The notes under the pieces were generated by a model. That model ran no database searches. It saw only the letters and a list, made by a program, of their open reading frames with translations, and was not told where the DNA came from. A stretch of DNA of 64,000 nt from Humulus lupulus. Taxonomy: Eukaryota; Streptophyta; Magnoliopsida; Rosales; Cannabaceae. Of the stretch, positions 10,641 to 22,278 are shown one piece after another. Positions within the stretch are counted from its first letter, which is position 1, and each line of letters starts with the position of its first letter. A program made the translations under genes and the position numbers. The stretch lies in contig NC_084793.1 of NCBI RefSeq assembly GCF_963169125.1, positions 137,308,297 to 137,372,296 of the forward strand, written 5' to 3'.

Positions 10641-12724
10641 GAACACAAATTTTACGTGGTTCAGACTCTCACTTGGATATATTTGAGTTATTCGGTACAA
10701 GACGATCTTAGTGAGAAAATTAGCCGAAAAGTCACAACGAGGTTAAATAACTAGCTCAGAGTGAGCTTAGGAGTATTTTGGTAATTTGGCACATTACTGG
10801 GATCTATTGGGTGATTGAAATTTATTTGGTGAGTATTTAGGTTTAATGGATTTGATTGGGAATTTATTGTGTAATTTGAGGATTAGCGGGAATTATGGGG
10901 AAAAGGACCAAAACGCCATTGGGTCTAGCTTTGAAGTGTTTAGGAGGTGGGGGTAAAATGGCATTTTCATCATTTAAGTAGACAAATTTTAGCCAAGTCC
11001 TTGGCAGCCTACACTTCACGTACTCTTTCTCTCCTTTGCGTATGCCTTTGGGAGTACAAAGGAAACACCAAGTCTTTTCTTGATCTAAACTTGAATCCTG
11101 GGGTTCTTGGAAGGGAATTGGCTCTAGAAAGGTGTTGGCAGCAGCTAAGGGACATCTTCTACCCTTTTGATTTTTGAATTTCTAGCAGGAAGGTATGGAA
11201 TTACTTGAGTTTTCATAGTGTTCATCATGTTTTTGGGAAGTTTGATCTATGTTGTGATTTTCGGAGTTGTTTGGAACTCTAGGTTGTTTTATTAAGTGTT
11301 TGAATGCTAGAATCATGTTAGTAATGGTTTGAGGGCTCTTGTTGCAGCTGGGGATTTAGTTTGGTTAGGTAATTTCGATTAAGCTTGAAAGGGGTTTAGA
11401 ACCCTAAAATCTCCAAGTGAAATCTTGGGTGATTTTGTGTTGTTTCTTTAGTGCTCTAGGTTGTATTCAAAGTGCTATAGTTATTTTATAAATAGTTTTT
11501 GGTTTGAGGCAAGTTTGGGGACCCATTGAGATGACTTTAGCTCGGAGAAAAATGCTGGAATTTTGGGTTCGCAGGGTTGCGTCGCGGCGCTGTTCTTGGA
11601 GCGTTGTGACCCGCATGAACTCAAAGGCGTTGGGGTTCCTCTAAACCGCCTTGGCGCCGCGGCGCATGTCCTGTGCCTTTGTGGTTTGGGGCTTTCTGCC
11701 TAGAGGCGCGTTGTGGCCTTTCAAGGGCGGGCTGAGACTCTAATTGGTAAAATTGGTCAAATGAGGTATTGAGTTGTGGGGACTCAAACCTAAGGGCTTG
11801 GGAAGGATTCTACTACCCGGTTTAGTAGAATTCAAGGTCTAGGAGGCTAGGATTCAATCTTGAAGCTCTTAATTAGTTTAGTTCTTGATAGATATCCTTT
11901 AATATGTTGTGACTAGGGGTACCACAAGGCTCGAGAGGAAAGGATCATGCCCGTTGTCGCTTTACCCTATCGCTCAGGACTTGAGGTAAGAAAACTGATA
12001 CTTTCACCGAGTGTAGGGTGTGCACCCCAATTATAGGGCATAGGAATGACCGTGTCATGAATCCGTATATAGTTACATTTTTGCTTTGTATGAATCTATG
12101 ATGTTATAATTGTTTGTACTGATCGCTCGGTCGGGAGGTCGTTATCGGCATTACATGTGTAATGTATGCCGTAGTAGTGGGGCCATAATGCGGATGCAAT
12201 ATCCTTCTACTCGGCATGAGTCGTATATTGTTTGGAAAATCTATGTGAACCAATTGTGGTTATAGAGTATGCAATACATGTTAATATTTATCTGGATATC
12301 TGTATGATTTGTTTGGGTTTTCTTGCTAGGCCTTGACTCACGAGTGCTTCGTGGTCCAGGTATGGGCAAAGGAAAGCTAGCCCAGCCATGAGTTGGAGAG
12401 TTGTAGGGGTGGCATGTACATACTCAGCCTGCTCGACCGCCATGGTCGAGGTATTTTGAGAAGCGGGAGTAATTAGTTGAAATTTGCCACTTAGGTCAAC
12501 TAAGTCTGTAATTTTGATAAACTTGTATTTTATTTAGAAACTTTTGGGATCACTTGTAACTATTCAACCCTTTTTAATGAAAAGTTCAACTTATCGCCCA
12601 AAAACTTTCAATGCCTAAACTATTGTTTAACCTTAATTACAATTTTAAGTCCAAATGATTCACGTAACGAGTTAAACATTATTTTTAACACAATGTAACG
12701 GTTTTTGATTAGTAGGGCATTACA
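10640..12724 (+). mobile_element. LTR-like sequence (solo LTR or LTR remnant), 5' edge uncertain
   Basis: The right edge at 12724 ends GGGCATTACA, the same style of end as solo LTR K (GGGTCATTACA on its sense strand), and abuts Tat element G abruptly. No pol or gag is present. The tract has GC-rich CGTCGCGGCGC-type words at 11578-11720. An ATTTTACGTGGTTCAG phrase near 10650 also occurs in other LTRs of this window. The left edge could lie anywhere between about 10630 and 10760. The 76-codon ORF at 10947 has no recognisable content. Confidence 0.45.
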
Positions 12725-12961
12725 TCCATTTTTTCGCATTCTTGGGCAATCGACCAGAATTTGGAAATTTTCTAAGATTCCGATAAAGTTTGTGAATTCC
12801 GGTGGTGTCCTCCGACACCTGATTCTTGGTTCCGAGGATACCCCAGTTCTTTAGGCTCCCCTTTCTCCTTCGTTCCCCGAGCAGTTGTCTTAGGGGTACT
12901 CGTGTTTTGACCTATCTTCCTTCTAGTCAAGACGCTAACTGTTTGGTTTTGTTTGTTTAAG

Positions 12962-14622
12962 ATGTCCACGGAGTTAAACCACCTCCACCAGCAAGGTTTT
13001 TACTACTTCGACCGTGAGATTATAGACATGGTCCGAGAAGCTAGACAGATCCCTAAGGAGAGGAGGCTGCCAGCCCCGAGGCAGAGCTAGGCACTAGTGG
13101 TTAGAGAGGGACCTCCGGTGACGGAGAGGCCAGTTCGATGTCGTGCCTCAGAGGATGAGGTAAACATCGGTCCCATAAATGGTGATACACCTTATGTGGA
13201 AAACGGCTTCGAGGCGGAGTATCTCCCCAGCAAGCTGAGGCTTCGGGGTAGGGGCACAAGGATGTCCCTTTTCACCCTATAGTGAGTGAGGATTTTGTTC
13301 AATACCCCTCGATGCCTTGCATCCCAGGCTCCGACGAATGCTCCCGCAACTCCGGTGGTCCCAGGAGCTCCGACAACCATTCCCCTAGCTACTCCCCCGA
13401 GGCCGGTGGCAATAAGGGAAGTCATCGACCTCTACGAGGGGACTCTAGTTCTCAAGGAGGGGACTTCAGGCACGAGAAAGGACATCCCGTCCCTTTATGC
13501 ATCAGACTGTCCTCCACCCAAAACTCATCGGCTTGTAATCTTCCCCAAGCATTACGAAGGGGAAGAGCTCGACAGGCATAGGTGGGCCGTGGAGTACTTC
13601 AACCACTGCCTAGAAGAAGTGGACAGAGAGTTCAAGGTCTTAGCGGAGTATCCTCGTGACGATAGGTATCGGAGCGTGGCCCCAGTGCCACCTCCCAACT
13701 GTGAAGAGCTGGAGTCTTTGTTTGTTAAGAGGCTTGGAAGCAAGACAGCTCCGCTGGCCGAAAAGCTTCTACAGAGATTGAAATATGCCTTCTCACAGCT
13801 ATGCTCGTGTCGAAAAGGATAACAAAATATCCATCCTCGTAGCCTGCCGCTACGCCATGGCGCAGGTAAGTCTTAGACTATAATTCGGATTTACAACTAA
13901 GTATTGCATTATTGAGTACTAAGCTTTGTTGTGCAGATTTTGGTCTTGTGCCAAAGGCTTGGGGACGTCGTGACCACGAGGTCCTTTGAGCTTAATGAAC
14001 TCAGGCAGTCGTTATTCTCCCTCGATGAGAATTCCATGCTCCAGAAGGCTTTCAAGGATGAGAAGACTCGCGCCTTCGAGCTGGAGACTCACCTGGCGAC
14101 GAAGCGGTCTGGACTTCAATCCCTCGTAGACATTTCCACAAAATTGTTGAAGGAAGCCACGGGCCGCTCCAAGGCCGCGAAGGAGGCAATGCACAAGGCA
14201 TGGTCGACGCCCAGGCAGCTCGAGAATAGGCTCGGATTACTTGCGAGGAGGCCTCACGACATGTTGAGGATGCCACCAGTGCTCGAGAAGAAGCCACACA
14301 GGCAGCTTCCAGGGCGCAAGTAGATGTAGTTGAATTAGAGGGCTTGAAGAACCAAGTCCAAGAGTTGACTACCCAGGTCTCCGCTCTCAACAAGGAGGTC
14401 GATTATCTGGCGAAGGACACCCTCTATGTTGCATGGAAAAGCAACAAAGAGATGGACTTGACCTTCACTGACAACCCGAACATAAGGATGCTATTCGAGG
14501 AGCGTATTCGGGCGGATGTCGCTGCGGCTGCATAGGCTCATGTGGCAGCGGAAGCAGGTCAGGTTCCCAAAACTGATCCTGTGATCGATCCCATCGCAGA
14601 GGTTCCTCCGGGCGAGATCTAG
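12962..14622 (+). pseudogene. Antisense additional ORF of element G, PF04195 part deleted
   Basis: Starts MSTELNHLHQQGFYYFDREI, homologous to the C copy (MSEELHQLHEHGFYLFDQEI), with the ATG directly after TTTGTTTAAG, an intron-acceptor-like site. After about 100 residues the reading jumps to the Pro-rich middle section (13286-13822), so the gypsy-type transposon domain present in C and F is missing here. A clean intron is visible at 13866-13936 (CAG|GTAAGT ... GTGCAG|ATT), phase 0, joining AMAQ to ILVLCQRLGD. The rest is a coiled-coil-like Glu/Lys/Leu-rich segment ending near the motif YVAWKSNKEMDLTF, then an Ala/Glu-rich tail and a stop at 14620-14622. Several stops and frameshifts interrupt it. 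Function unknown. Confidence 0.6.
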
Positions 14623-14796
14623 GCCCTTTTAATTTTCCTTTCTGTTATGTAAGTAGGCATGTGTGCCACTTCTTTTATTAGGGTATAAACAATTTAAGGC
14701 TCAAGCCCCTAAGCACAATCGTATACAATTTTAGTTTTCAAGAATGGCTTTTACCTACACTATTTACTTTCCTTCTTCGTCTTATCACTTAACCAC

Positions 14797-14994
14797 TATT
14801 ACACCCAAATTTCAAAGATAAAATAAATAGCCTTGAAATGTAGGCTCGTAAAGAGTAAGCCTGGGATTAACAAGTGTTTGCAGTATACTTGTACAAAATG
14901 TCACGTGGTTCCAGATCTTCCATTAGCGTTCGAGCATGAGTTGCAGGCTCGAAGACATTAATCTTCTCTGAGGGATGAGCTCGATAGACTTAGC
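14797..14994 (+). repeat. 5' LTR remnant of F
   Basis: Matches 20071-20268 over its whole 198 bp. Begins TATTACACCC where an intact LTR would begin TGTTACACCC. Truncated at 14994, where integrase sequence starts. Confidence 0.8.
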
Positions 14995-15388
14995 CTACGG
15001 CTATGAAGCAATGTTGCCCATTGAGGTCGAAATTCAATCAGACGTGAAACATGCAACCAGACCTCAAACCAATCTTAGCCCAAGAAAACCCTAGATCTAA
15101 TTGAAGAAAAACGCGTAGAAGCCCAGCTTAAAAATGTTCCATACCAACAAAGGGACATAAGATACTTCAATAAGAGAGTTCGAGACAAACACTTTGGATT
15201 GGGAAATTTGGTGCTTAGGTGTGTATTTTTGGCTACACGAGACCCCTCTGCAGGCGTTCTCGGTCCTAATTGGGGGAGACCTTGCCAAATTGAATTCATC
15301 ATACGACATGTATAAACTAGCGAGATTGAATGGAGAGTTGGTTCCATGAGCTTGGAATGGTTAACATCTACGACCTTATTACCAATAA
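14995..15388 (+). pseudogene. Integrase C-terminal fragment of F
   Basis: Reads YGYEAMLPIEVE at the start, later KLARLNGELVP and RPYYQ before a stop, the standard C-terminal tail of Tat-type polyproteins also present in B, C, D and G. Frameshifts and stops lie between. The catalytic core is absent. It follows the LTR fragment directly with a 2-bp overlap (GC), so the deletion joined LTR to pol. Confidence 0.75.
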
Positions 15389-16256
15389 TGTAGGAACAGT
15401 GTTTATTTCTTTGAAACCAAACTTGTATTCATTTCTTGCTTTTCATTAATAAAGTGTTATTTCTTATCTTAATTTTATTTTTTATTGTTATATTTTTTCA
15501 AGCTCACGAAATTCAATAACCTAAGATTTTACAATCATAGGAGACTAAGGGGGCACAAGTGGTATACAATTATACCATTGGCTTGAAAATATAGCATCAA
15601 TAAAAATAAAAATACAATTACAATGGATGGATAACTAACCATACACAAATTCAACAAGTCTGGAACAAACCAGCAAAAAATAATAGACACAATTAAAAGT
15701 TGAAATTCTAGATAAACCAGCGAATTTCATAAGTCGAGACAGGTCTGGAATTTTTCGCAAAAAGTTTTGACCTCGCAACCTCTAGATCATACTTGAGGAT
15801 GAGGAAAAATTACTATATTCAAGCAAGAAATAACTAGACTAACGAGACTAGACGCCAATAAGCATTTTTAAACGCAAAAATACATGGTAAAAGTAGTATT
15901 CGAAGTTGAATATAACGAGGTCGAAATGGTGTAGTCGAATGAACTATGTATGAATTTATAGAAGTTCGACCCTAAGCACGTCAATGTTTGTATATATAAA
16001 CAAATATGAAAGCAGGAACTTGATAGTATGCTGGAAATATTTCATACCAGAAATATGATGGAAAAACGTTAAAGGTAGATAGTGTGCAAAAAGTTTTTCA
16101 AATTGGAAACTTAAAGGCACAAAAAACTACCCTTAGAATTTAAGCATTTATCAAATATGTCAAGCTCGAGTTATAATTGTCTTTTCCCTAAGGGCGTCAA
16201 AAATTATAATTACAAAAGAAATAAAATACTATGGGTCACATCCCATGTGTTGGTAT
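15389..16256. other. Non-coding 3' region of F
   Basis: Between integrase and the antisense ORF. AT-rich, with no supportable ORF and no tandem repeat. Confidence 0.5.
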
Positions 16257-19055
16257 TCAAGGATTGGCATCTCCGACATCCACCAATCCAACTTATTCCA
16301 TGGCCTTTGAAGCCTCCTGAGCTTTGAGCCTAGCCTCCTTCTCTTCAAATCGAGCTTGCCACTTATTGAAGTACTCGGTCTCCTTGACGGATAAGAAACT
16401 GGTATCGAGGTCAGGATTTGTTGCCCAGATGCGGTACATCGCCATGTTGACAACATTGTCCTTCTTGGTCTTGAATTCCTCAAGAAGACGAGCTTTCTCG
16501 CTCTCTATGAACTTGAAAGTTGTATTCTTGTCTTCCTCGATCTTGGCATTCAGTTCCTAGGCCCTCTTAAGCTCTATGTCCTTAGCCTCCAACTCTTGTT
16601 GAGCCTTCTTCAGGTCATCTTTTGCCCTGCACTGGTCGTCTTCTGCCCTGAGCTGTGCTTCCTTGGCATTTTGAGCATGCACCTTGCTTAACGCAACCTC
16701 GCGATTCAGGACATAGTTGTGTTGGACGAAGGCAAGGAAGGCCTACAATAAAAAATAGATGTTTAGAGTATAGAAATAAGGAATTGGCGTTAAAACATGG
16801 AGTTTATCGATTCTCGATGAAAAGCTTACCGAAGAAAGCAACTCCCAACTTTTGTCGAAAATAGTGTTAGCACTCTCGCAGGTTGTTAAGAACTCCCACT
16901 GGGGTGCCCCAAGATTGCTGAGACATTGGCCGACGCGAGTCAAGGCATCAGAACCTAGTTGGACTCTGGGAGTGTCGGTAGCATTGTCGACCACGACCTC
17001 AAGGACGTATGTCAACACAATGAGTTTGCGGTCTCGGATTCGAGAGTGGGAGGGGAAAATTTTCTTCGGCTAGCTCGCAGGAGGAAGAGCCGCAACCTCC
17101 AAGTGCACCGGAGGAATTGTGGCAAGGCCTGACTCGGCCTGCTTCGAGGCTGACGGGGACGCCTTGGATCTTTTGGTGGCCTTAGAAGAATGGGTTTCCT
17201 TTGAGGACACCTAATTGCACTTGGCTCCCCTGGACGCGGTTGGTTGACTGAGGATGTTATCGAGATCCGAATCCATCTTGCATGAAAAGGAAAAAATAAC
17301 AAACATTAAAGGTTGATTATGTTTGAAAAAATAAAATATATATAATTTCAACATTGAAACTTCTAAGTAAGAGGAACCTAACTTGAAGACTCCTTTGAGC
17401 TTGAGCTCGGGGACCAGTAAATCGCCCTATCTTCAGACGAGTCTAAAGGGGTTCCCACTCTAAAAGTGGGAGACATCCTCGATAGGTCCCTATGATCGTT
17501 AGTCTCGTATTGGACTACTATCCCATCCCAGACTTCATTTAAGCTATACATTTTTTGGTATCTTCCTAACCAACTATCAAACCTATGCACCTTAAGATAT
17601 ACCCCCGTCTATACCATGAAATTGTTCCGGGGGTCTTTAAAAAGAACTGTAACATTGGCTCCTGTCTATCAAGGGTGGTAGACCACTTGGATAGGTATAA
17701 CACAACTTTACCTCTATTGAATGAGCTCGATGAGGCCTTGTCTTGTGCTTTAGTCCCCGAGCATGAGGGTTCGACTAAGCAGGGAATGAAGGACCGAGAA
17801 TGTAAGCTCGGATGTTTCTTTTTGGAGGGGAGCTTGGCAGTCGGTCTTGGGACATCTTCCCACCTTGCGAACTTGCGAATCCCAGTGTCGTCTGTAGACT
17901 CGCCTTTGCTAATGAGACCTCATTGTCGAAGCCTATCCTTGTGAAGGAGATAGTTGAGGGACTACCGACCATACAGAAGCTTGAAAATATCTTCCCGGTT
18001 GTCTTTCATGTCCTTTGTAGGTTGTGGGCGATGGCAATTGGCTGAAAAATTAATTTATATGAACATTACGAGCTTCAAATGAAATATAGAAATAAGATCA
18101 AACAAAACTATGACAGAATACTTACGAATACGTTGAAACGAGTAGAATCTGGACGGACCGAGACCGCCTGTCCTGAAGAATATGGTCTTGAAGTTGGGAG
18201 GATGGTTAGGGATGTCCTCGAACAACCATCTCTCCTTTGGGTAGCTCAAAAGATAATAAAATCCATCCTCACCATGAGCTCGAGAATGATTATTTTTAGG
18301 CAGAAAAGATACAGGATCTAGCATGTCAAGGGTCCATCCCATTTCATCTCGTGGTATAGCGATCTTAGTGTTGCCAGGACTCTGTATGAGTTGGGCTGGA
18401 GCTAGAACGGGGCAATACCAACGTAGTCAGTGAAATTTCAAAAATATTACCTTAGAGGCAGTAATGCCCCAGCTTGCATTTGCTCGCGACTCCAAGCCGT
18501 GAGCATGATTTTCTTCTTTGGGTTATTTTCACCCAGAGAAAAACAACTCATTTTGTTGGAACTGGCGAGCTGACACACCAACTTCTCGATTAGCTTTAGC
18601 CCATGGCAAGATAGGACTTCTGAAATCTGTCTGGTGGATGTGACAGAACTCTAGTAATGTTCAACCTCGAAAAAAGAGCTCTCTGAGGCCAAGGCAGAAG
18701 GGATTTTGGAGGCGGTGTGTGTGGATAATTAGTTTGATGTACTCTCCATGAAGTTGAAGGAGAGTTCGCCCGTGAAAAAGGCTATTGTGACCCTATAATT
18801 GAGATCTAGCGGGACTAGTCAGATCTCGGGGTCTGGGTCAGGATGCATGGAAAATCGTAATCTCTTTCTTTTTCCCTCTTCGACCTTGTCAATCTGACGT
18901 CGGAAATAGGCGCCTATGTCTTCCCGTTTGAGGCGCTCTTTGTGCTCCTAGATCAACCGCTGGTTTCAGGAAAATGGAGATTCAACTTGAGGAGACGGTG
19001 GGTGGTAAGGAATCGCAAGCTTGGCCCCCCACTGAATCTCTGAAGACTGCGACAT
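16257..19055 (-). pseudogene. Spliced antisense ORF of F: gypsy-type transposon domain plus coiled coil
   Basis: Starts MSQSSEIQWGAKLAIP at 19055, directly after an acceptor-like TTTCTTGTTAG. Exon 1 includes a domain like Pfam PF04195 (putative gypsy-type transposon), recognisable from YVGIAPF, LQPNSYRVLATL, HGEDGFYYLLSYPKERW and IFFRTGGLGPSRF around 18130-18500. Intron 18125-18042 has donor GTAAGT and acceptor TTTTTCAG; intron 16829-16743 has donor GTAAGC and acceptor TATTGTAG. The last exon is a charged coiled coil (EAQLRAEDDQCRAKDDLKKA) ending near MYRIWATNPDLDTSF. Several in-frame stops make it a pseudogene. It runs opposite to F's own pol strand, as in C and G. Its function is not established. 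Confidence 0.65.
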
Positions 19056-19614
19056 CTAACAAGAAAGAAAAATGTGAGGGCCCATTATTTAGAAAGAATG
19101 GGAAAAATTAAAGCTTGATAACTCAAGTTTGCAAGCTTGAGATAACAATATCGCATTAATCGAGCGTGAAGGCTCAAAATAGCGAGACTAACTCAAATGC
19201 CATAACCAAGCTATTAAAAGTTCGGGGCATCGAGAGTGGATCCACACGAGAGTGGGGCAGTTACTTCCAGTTTGGGGTATCCTGAATTTCTAGGAAGAAA
19301 TGGGAAGTTACCCAAAAAGGAGATGTCATCGGGATATGTGCGTTAAAACCCTAATTCAAAACCCTATTTCTTACACTGCACAAAATTTATATCCTATGAC
19401 CCATGATTTAAAAGGAGCCATTTTTACAAGTTTTTTTGGCAATTTTTTTCCTAAAAAGATCTCTACCCTTCAAGATTATGCACCCTACGAATTAAAAAAC
19501 TCCTATACACAGTAAAGATTACAAGAATGTAGCAAGAACCATGAAAGTTTTCTTTTCTTTCATGCATAAAAATGGAAAGAATCGTATAAAAAAATTAAGG
19601 TTCGGCAAACTTAC
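19056..19614 (-). other. Probable leader intron of the F antisense ORF
   Basis: A donor GTAAG lies at 19614-19610 (context TTTGT|GTAAGTTTG) and an acceptor AG at 19057-19056, directly before the ATG. Splicing would give a 5' UTR exon upstream of 19614. The same arrangement is present in C. Confidence 0.45.
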
Positions 19615-19784
19615 ACAAAGTTGATACGGGATTGAAAGATCGGAATCAGGAATGATGTGACAGAGCCAAACGAGCCAAGGTTGCTTTGCATCTTAGGTTT
19701 GGAGAACATAAAAAAAAAATTACGGTTCTGGTTCAAATTTTCTTTTTGAGAGTTGAGGTTGTAAAAGTAGGGATGGAGGAGACG

Positions 19785-19803
19785 AAAGGGAATTTAAATA
19801 GGA
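19785..19803 (-). promoter_or_regulatory. TATA-like box for the F antisense ORF
   Basis: TATTTAAAT on the minus strand, about 180 bp upstream of the leader-intron donor. Position matches the TATA box found in C for the same ORF. Confidence 0.35.
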
Positions 19804-20056
19804 GAAAAGGTGTTGTTGGGAGTTAATCTAAGCCCTTGAAGCAGATTGAATCGTGATCCAATGGTCTGTGTTTAATTTCGAAAGTTGGTGGCAAGGAAGG
19901 CAATAGGAAGGGACGTGTCCAGAGAAAAGAGTACTTGAGTACTATTGGTATGCAATCCCCTAAGGACACGTGACCACACTCAAGTGTGGTAGGTGGGCAC
20001 GTTTCCCGAAAGTGGAGTTCAAAAGTTTCCTTCTCATAGGATTCATACCAACACTT

Positions 20057-20070
20057 TTGAGGGGGCAAAA
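20057..20070 (+). other. Polypurine tract of F
   Basis: GAGGGGGCAAAAT lies immediately 5' of the 3' LTR, where plus-strand synthesis is primed in LTR retrotransposons. Confidence 0.7.
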
Positions 20071-20796
20071 TTTTACACCCAAATTTCAAAGATAAAATAA
20101 ATAGCCTCGAAATGTAGGCTTGTAAAGAGTAAGCTCGGAATTAACAAGTGTTTGCAGTATACTTGTACAAATTGTCACGTGGTTCCACATTTGCCATTAG
20201 CGTTTAAGCATGAGTTGCAGGCTCGAAGGCATTAATCTTCTTCGAGGGATGAGCTCGACAGACTTAGCGAGTGAGGAGGAGGCGACGGCTGGAATGATGA
20301 GCTTGAGGCTATGAGTGATCTCAAAAGTGCGTTGAAGCAATGTTCAAGCTCGATGACGTGTTTACCACACGGATAAGTTGTTAGGAAATCCCTAGTCCTT
20401 TGGGATTAGTTAAGATCGTGTGTCGAATACCTAATTTTATGGCATCTTTATTTAAATAATGCATTTAAAGTTGTATTATTATTATTATTCAAATATTTAT
20501 TTGAATTTGAATATATGTTGTAACTTCCCTAAATAAAGGGGGGAGAGATTCTTGTAACCAGGTCTATAAATATCATGGATTTTGTCATTTGTACTCACGC
20601 ACAATTTTGTATTGGGAAAGACTCTGCAAAAAAAAAAAATCACTTGAAGCTTGCGCACAGAGTTTATAATAATAGTGACTCGCGGACGTAGGTAGATTAT
20701 AAACTGCTAACCACGTTAAAAATCTGTCTTTTCTTTTCTTCTTGATCAATTGTTTATTGCTCTACATAATTTAGTTGACAAAAAATGACGTCAACA
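20071..20796 (+). repeat. 3' LTR of F
   Basis: 726 bp ending GACGTCAACA. Begins TTTTACACCC, a decayed TGTTACACCC. Contains a TATA box, TCTATAAATATC, near 20562-20573. Flanked on the right by the TSD copy ACCAC. Confidence 0.8.
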
Positions 20797-20801
20797 ACCA
20801 C

Positions 20802-21975
20802 ATTTACTGTCGTTTAGTAATTTTGAAAATTGGTCTTAAAAGTCACAGGGTTTTATTTTCAACTCTCAACGTAACCTTTCGTCACGAGAATGTTTTATTT
20901 AACCTTAATTTGTCCACCATATGTGGGCCTTAGTAGTGAGACTCAGGTCTTAGCGATCCCAGTGGTGTAACTAGGAACATGTCCTCGAGTCATAACGACT
21001 CGAGTCTTATTGATCCACCTAGTTCTTTGGCGCCTTAAGCATTTAGTGTTGCTTCACGAGCTCATGGTCCTCGAAAGTTATTCTAGTACGTTGTCAAGTG
21101 TGAGCACTTGACGTGTCCTTATGTCCCCGAGCTCTAAACAGCTTGAGGCTTCAGAGGCCAAATTAACTTAGGGTTCGAGAGCCCAGTGTTACTCCACGAG
21201 CACACAGTCCTTAGGAGTTTACACTAGGCCTTTTCATAATTTTTCCCCTGAATACGAGTTACTCGACTTTTATCCTTTTTAAGAGATCGAGAATTCACTA
21301 TCTGTCCTCGGGCTCTAGGTCCTTGGGACATGGATCGAGTTCTATGCTCTTCTAGGTTATTAGGGTTTTTATAATGTTAGGTTTATTTAGTTTCCTAGGT
21401 TAATCCATTCCCGTAAGCTTCGACACTAGGCTTACTCCGCTCATGACAAGTTTAGTTTCCCAGGTCGTGCTCAGTATTACTCAACGGGCGCATAGTCCTC
21501 AGGAGACTACACTGTGACTTGTCATTTGTATTTTTTCCCCCGAGTACTGGTGACTCAGAGTTCTATCCGCCTTTTGGAAGTTGGGAACTTGTTATTGCTC
21601 CTCAGGCGCATAGTCCTAAGGAGATAACTCAACTCCTCCGCCCGTAGGCTACCTAGATTTTATTCTCTTCTCATTAGCTTTAACACTAGGCCTACTCCGC
21701 TCATGATAAGCTTAGTTTCCCAAGTCATGCTCCACGAACAGTTATCCAGCGAGGTGACCCAGCTATGGCCCCCAAGTGATCGGAGACTAGTCTACGTTCA
21801 CTTGTCCAGGCTAGCGAGCGGGTACTCTTAGGAAGTAAAATAATTAAAATTAAAACTAAAAAATACAAGCGAATTCTTTGAATTCCATCCGTCGTGTTTT
21901 GCACACACGATTTCAATTAATTGTGCTCGGAAGCTACAAAATGATTACAAAATTTAGAAAAATACTTTGCTTGTA
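20802..21975. other. Non-coding 3' region of G
   Basis: Corresponds to the stretch between antisense ORF and integrase in C (51611-52571): both hold 'CCCCAAGTGATC(G/A)GAGACTAG' near their pol-proximal end and repeated CTCGAG/GAGCTC words. No ORF is supportable. Confidence 0.5.
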
Positions 21976-22278
21976 TTATTGGTAATATCGGCGAAGATGC
22001 TCAACATTCCAGGTATGAGGCACCAGCTCCCCATTTAGTCGGGCCAGTTTGTATGTCCCAGGACACACGATGCTCTCGACTTGGTACAAGCCTTCCTAGT
22101 TAGGGCCCCATACCCCAGGACCTGGGTCTTGGGTTGCAAGAAAAACTCTCCGCAACACCAAGTATCTGACCCCAAATTTCCTATCCTTCTCCTTGGAGTT
22201 GAAATATCTTTCCACTTTTTGTTGGTAGGACACTACACGAAGCTGCAAGGCTTCTCGGAGCTCTTTCACAAGATCTAG
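21976..22278 (-). pseudogene. Integrase C-terminal fragment of G
   Basis: Reads DLVKELREALQLRVVSYQQK, then FGVRYLVLRRVFLATQDPG, then KLARLNGELVPHTWNVEHLR before a stop. One internal stop interrupts it. Very like the tail of C integrase (52572-52860). It begins abruptly at 22278, where element D sequence starts. Confidence 0.75.

Larger units (their letters stand above)
14797..20796 (+). mobile_element. Deleted Tat-type Ty3/gypsy element 'F', TSD ACCAC
   Basis: Flanked by ACCAC at 14792-14796 and 20797-20801. The order is: 198 bp of 5' LTR, an abrupt switch into integrase C-terminal sequence, a long antisense ORF on the minus strand, a polypurine tract and a 726-bp 3' LTR. The first 198 bp of the two LTRs align without a gap. 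PBS, gag, protease, RT, both RNases H and most of integrase are gone, so it cannot move by itself. It is inserted in element G. Confidence 0.8.
12725..22278 (-). mobile_element. Tat-type Ty3/gypsy fragment 'G', split by element F
   Basis: Two separated pieces, 12725-14791 and 20797-22278, are collinear with complete element C: leader-intron sequence and antisense ORF (plus), 3' non-coding region, then the C-terminal end of integrase on the minus strand. F interrupts it with a 5-bp TSD (ACCAC). The left edge is cut by LTR-like sequence at 12724; the right edge at 22278 stops in mid-integrase against element D. Neither LTR of G remains. Confidence 0.7.

Noticed and set aside
10947..11177. 76-codon ORF
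   Set aside because: Lies within LTR-like sequence, has no domain and no conserved neighbour.
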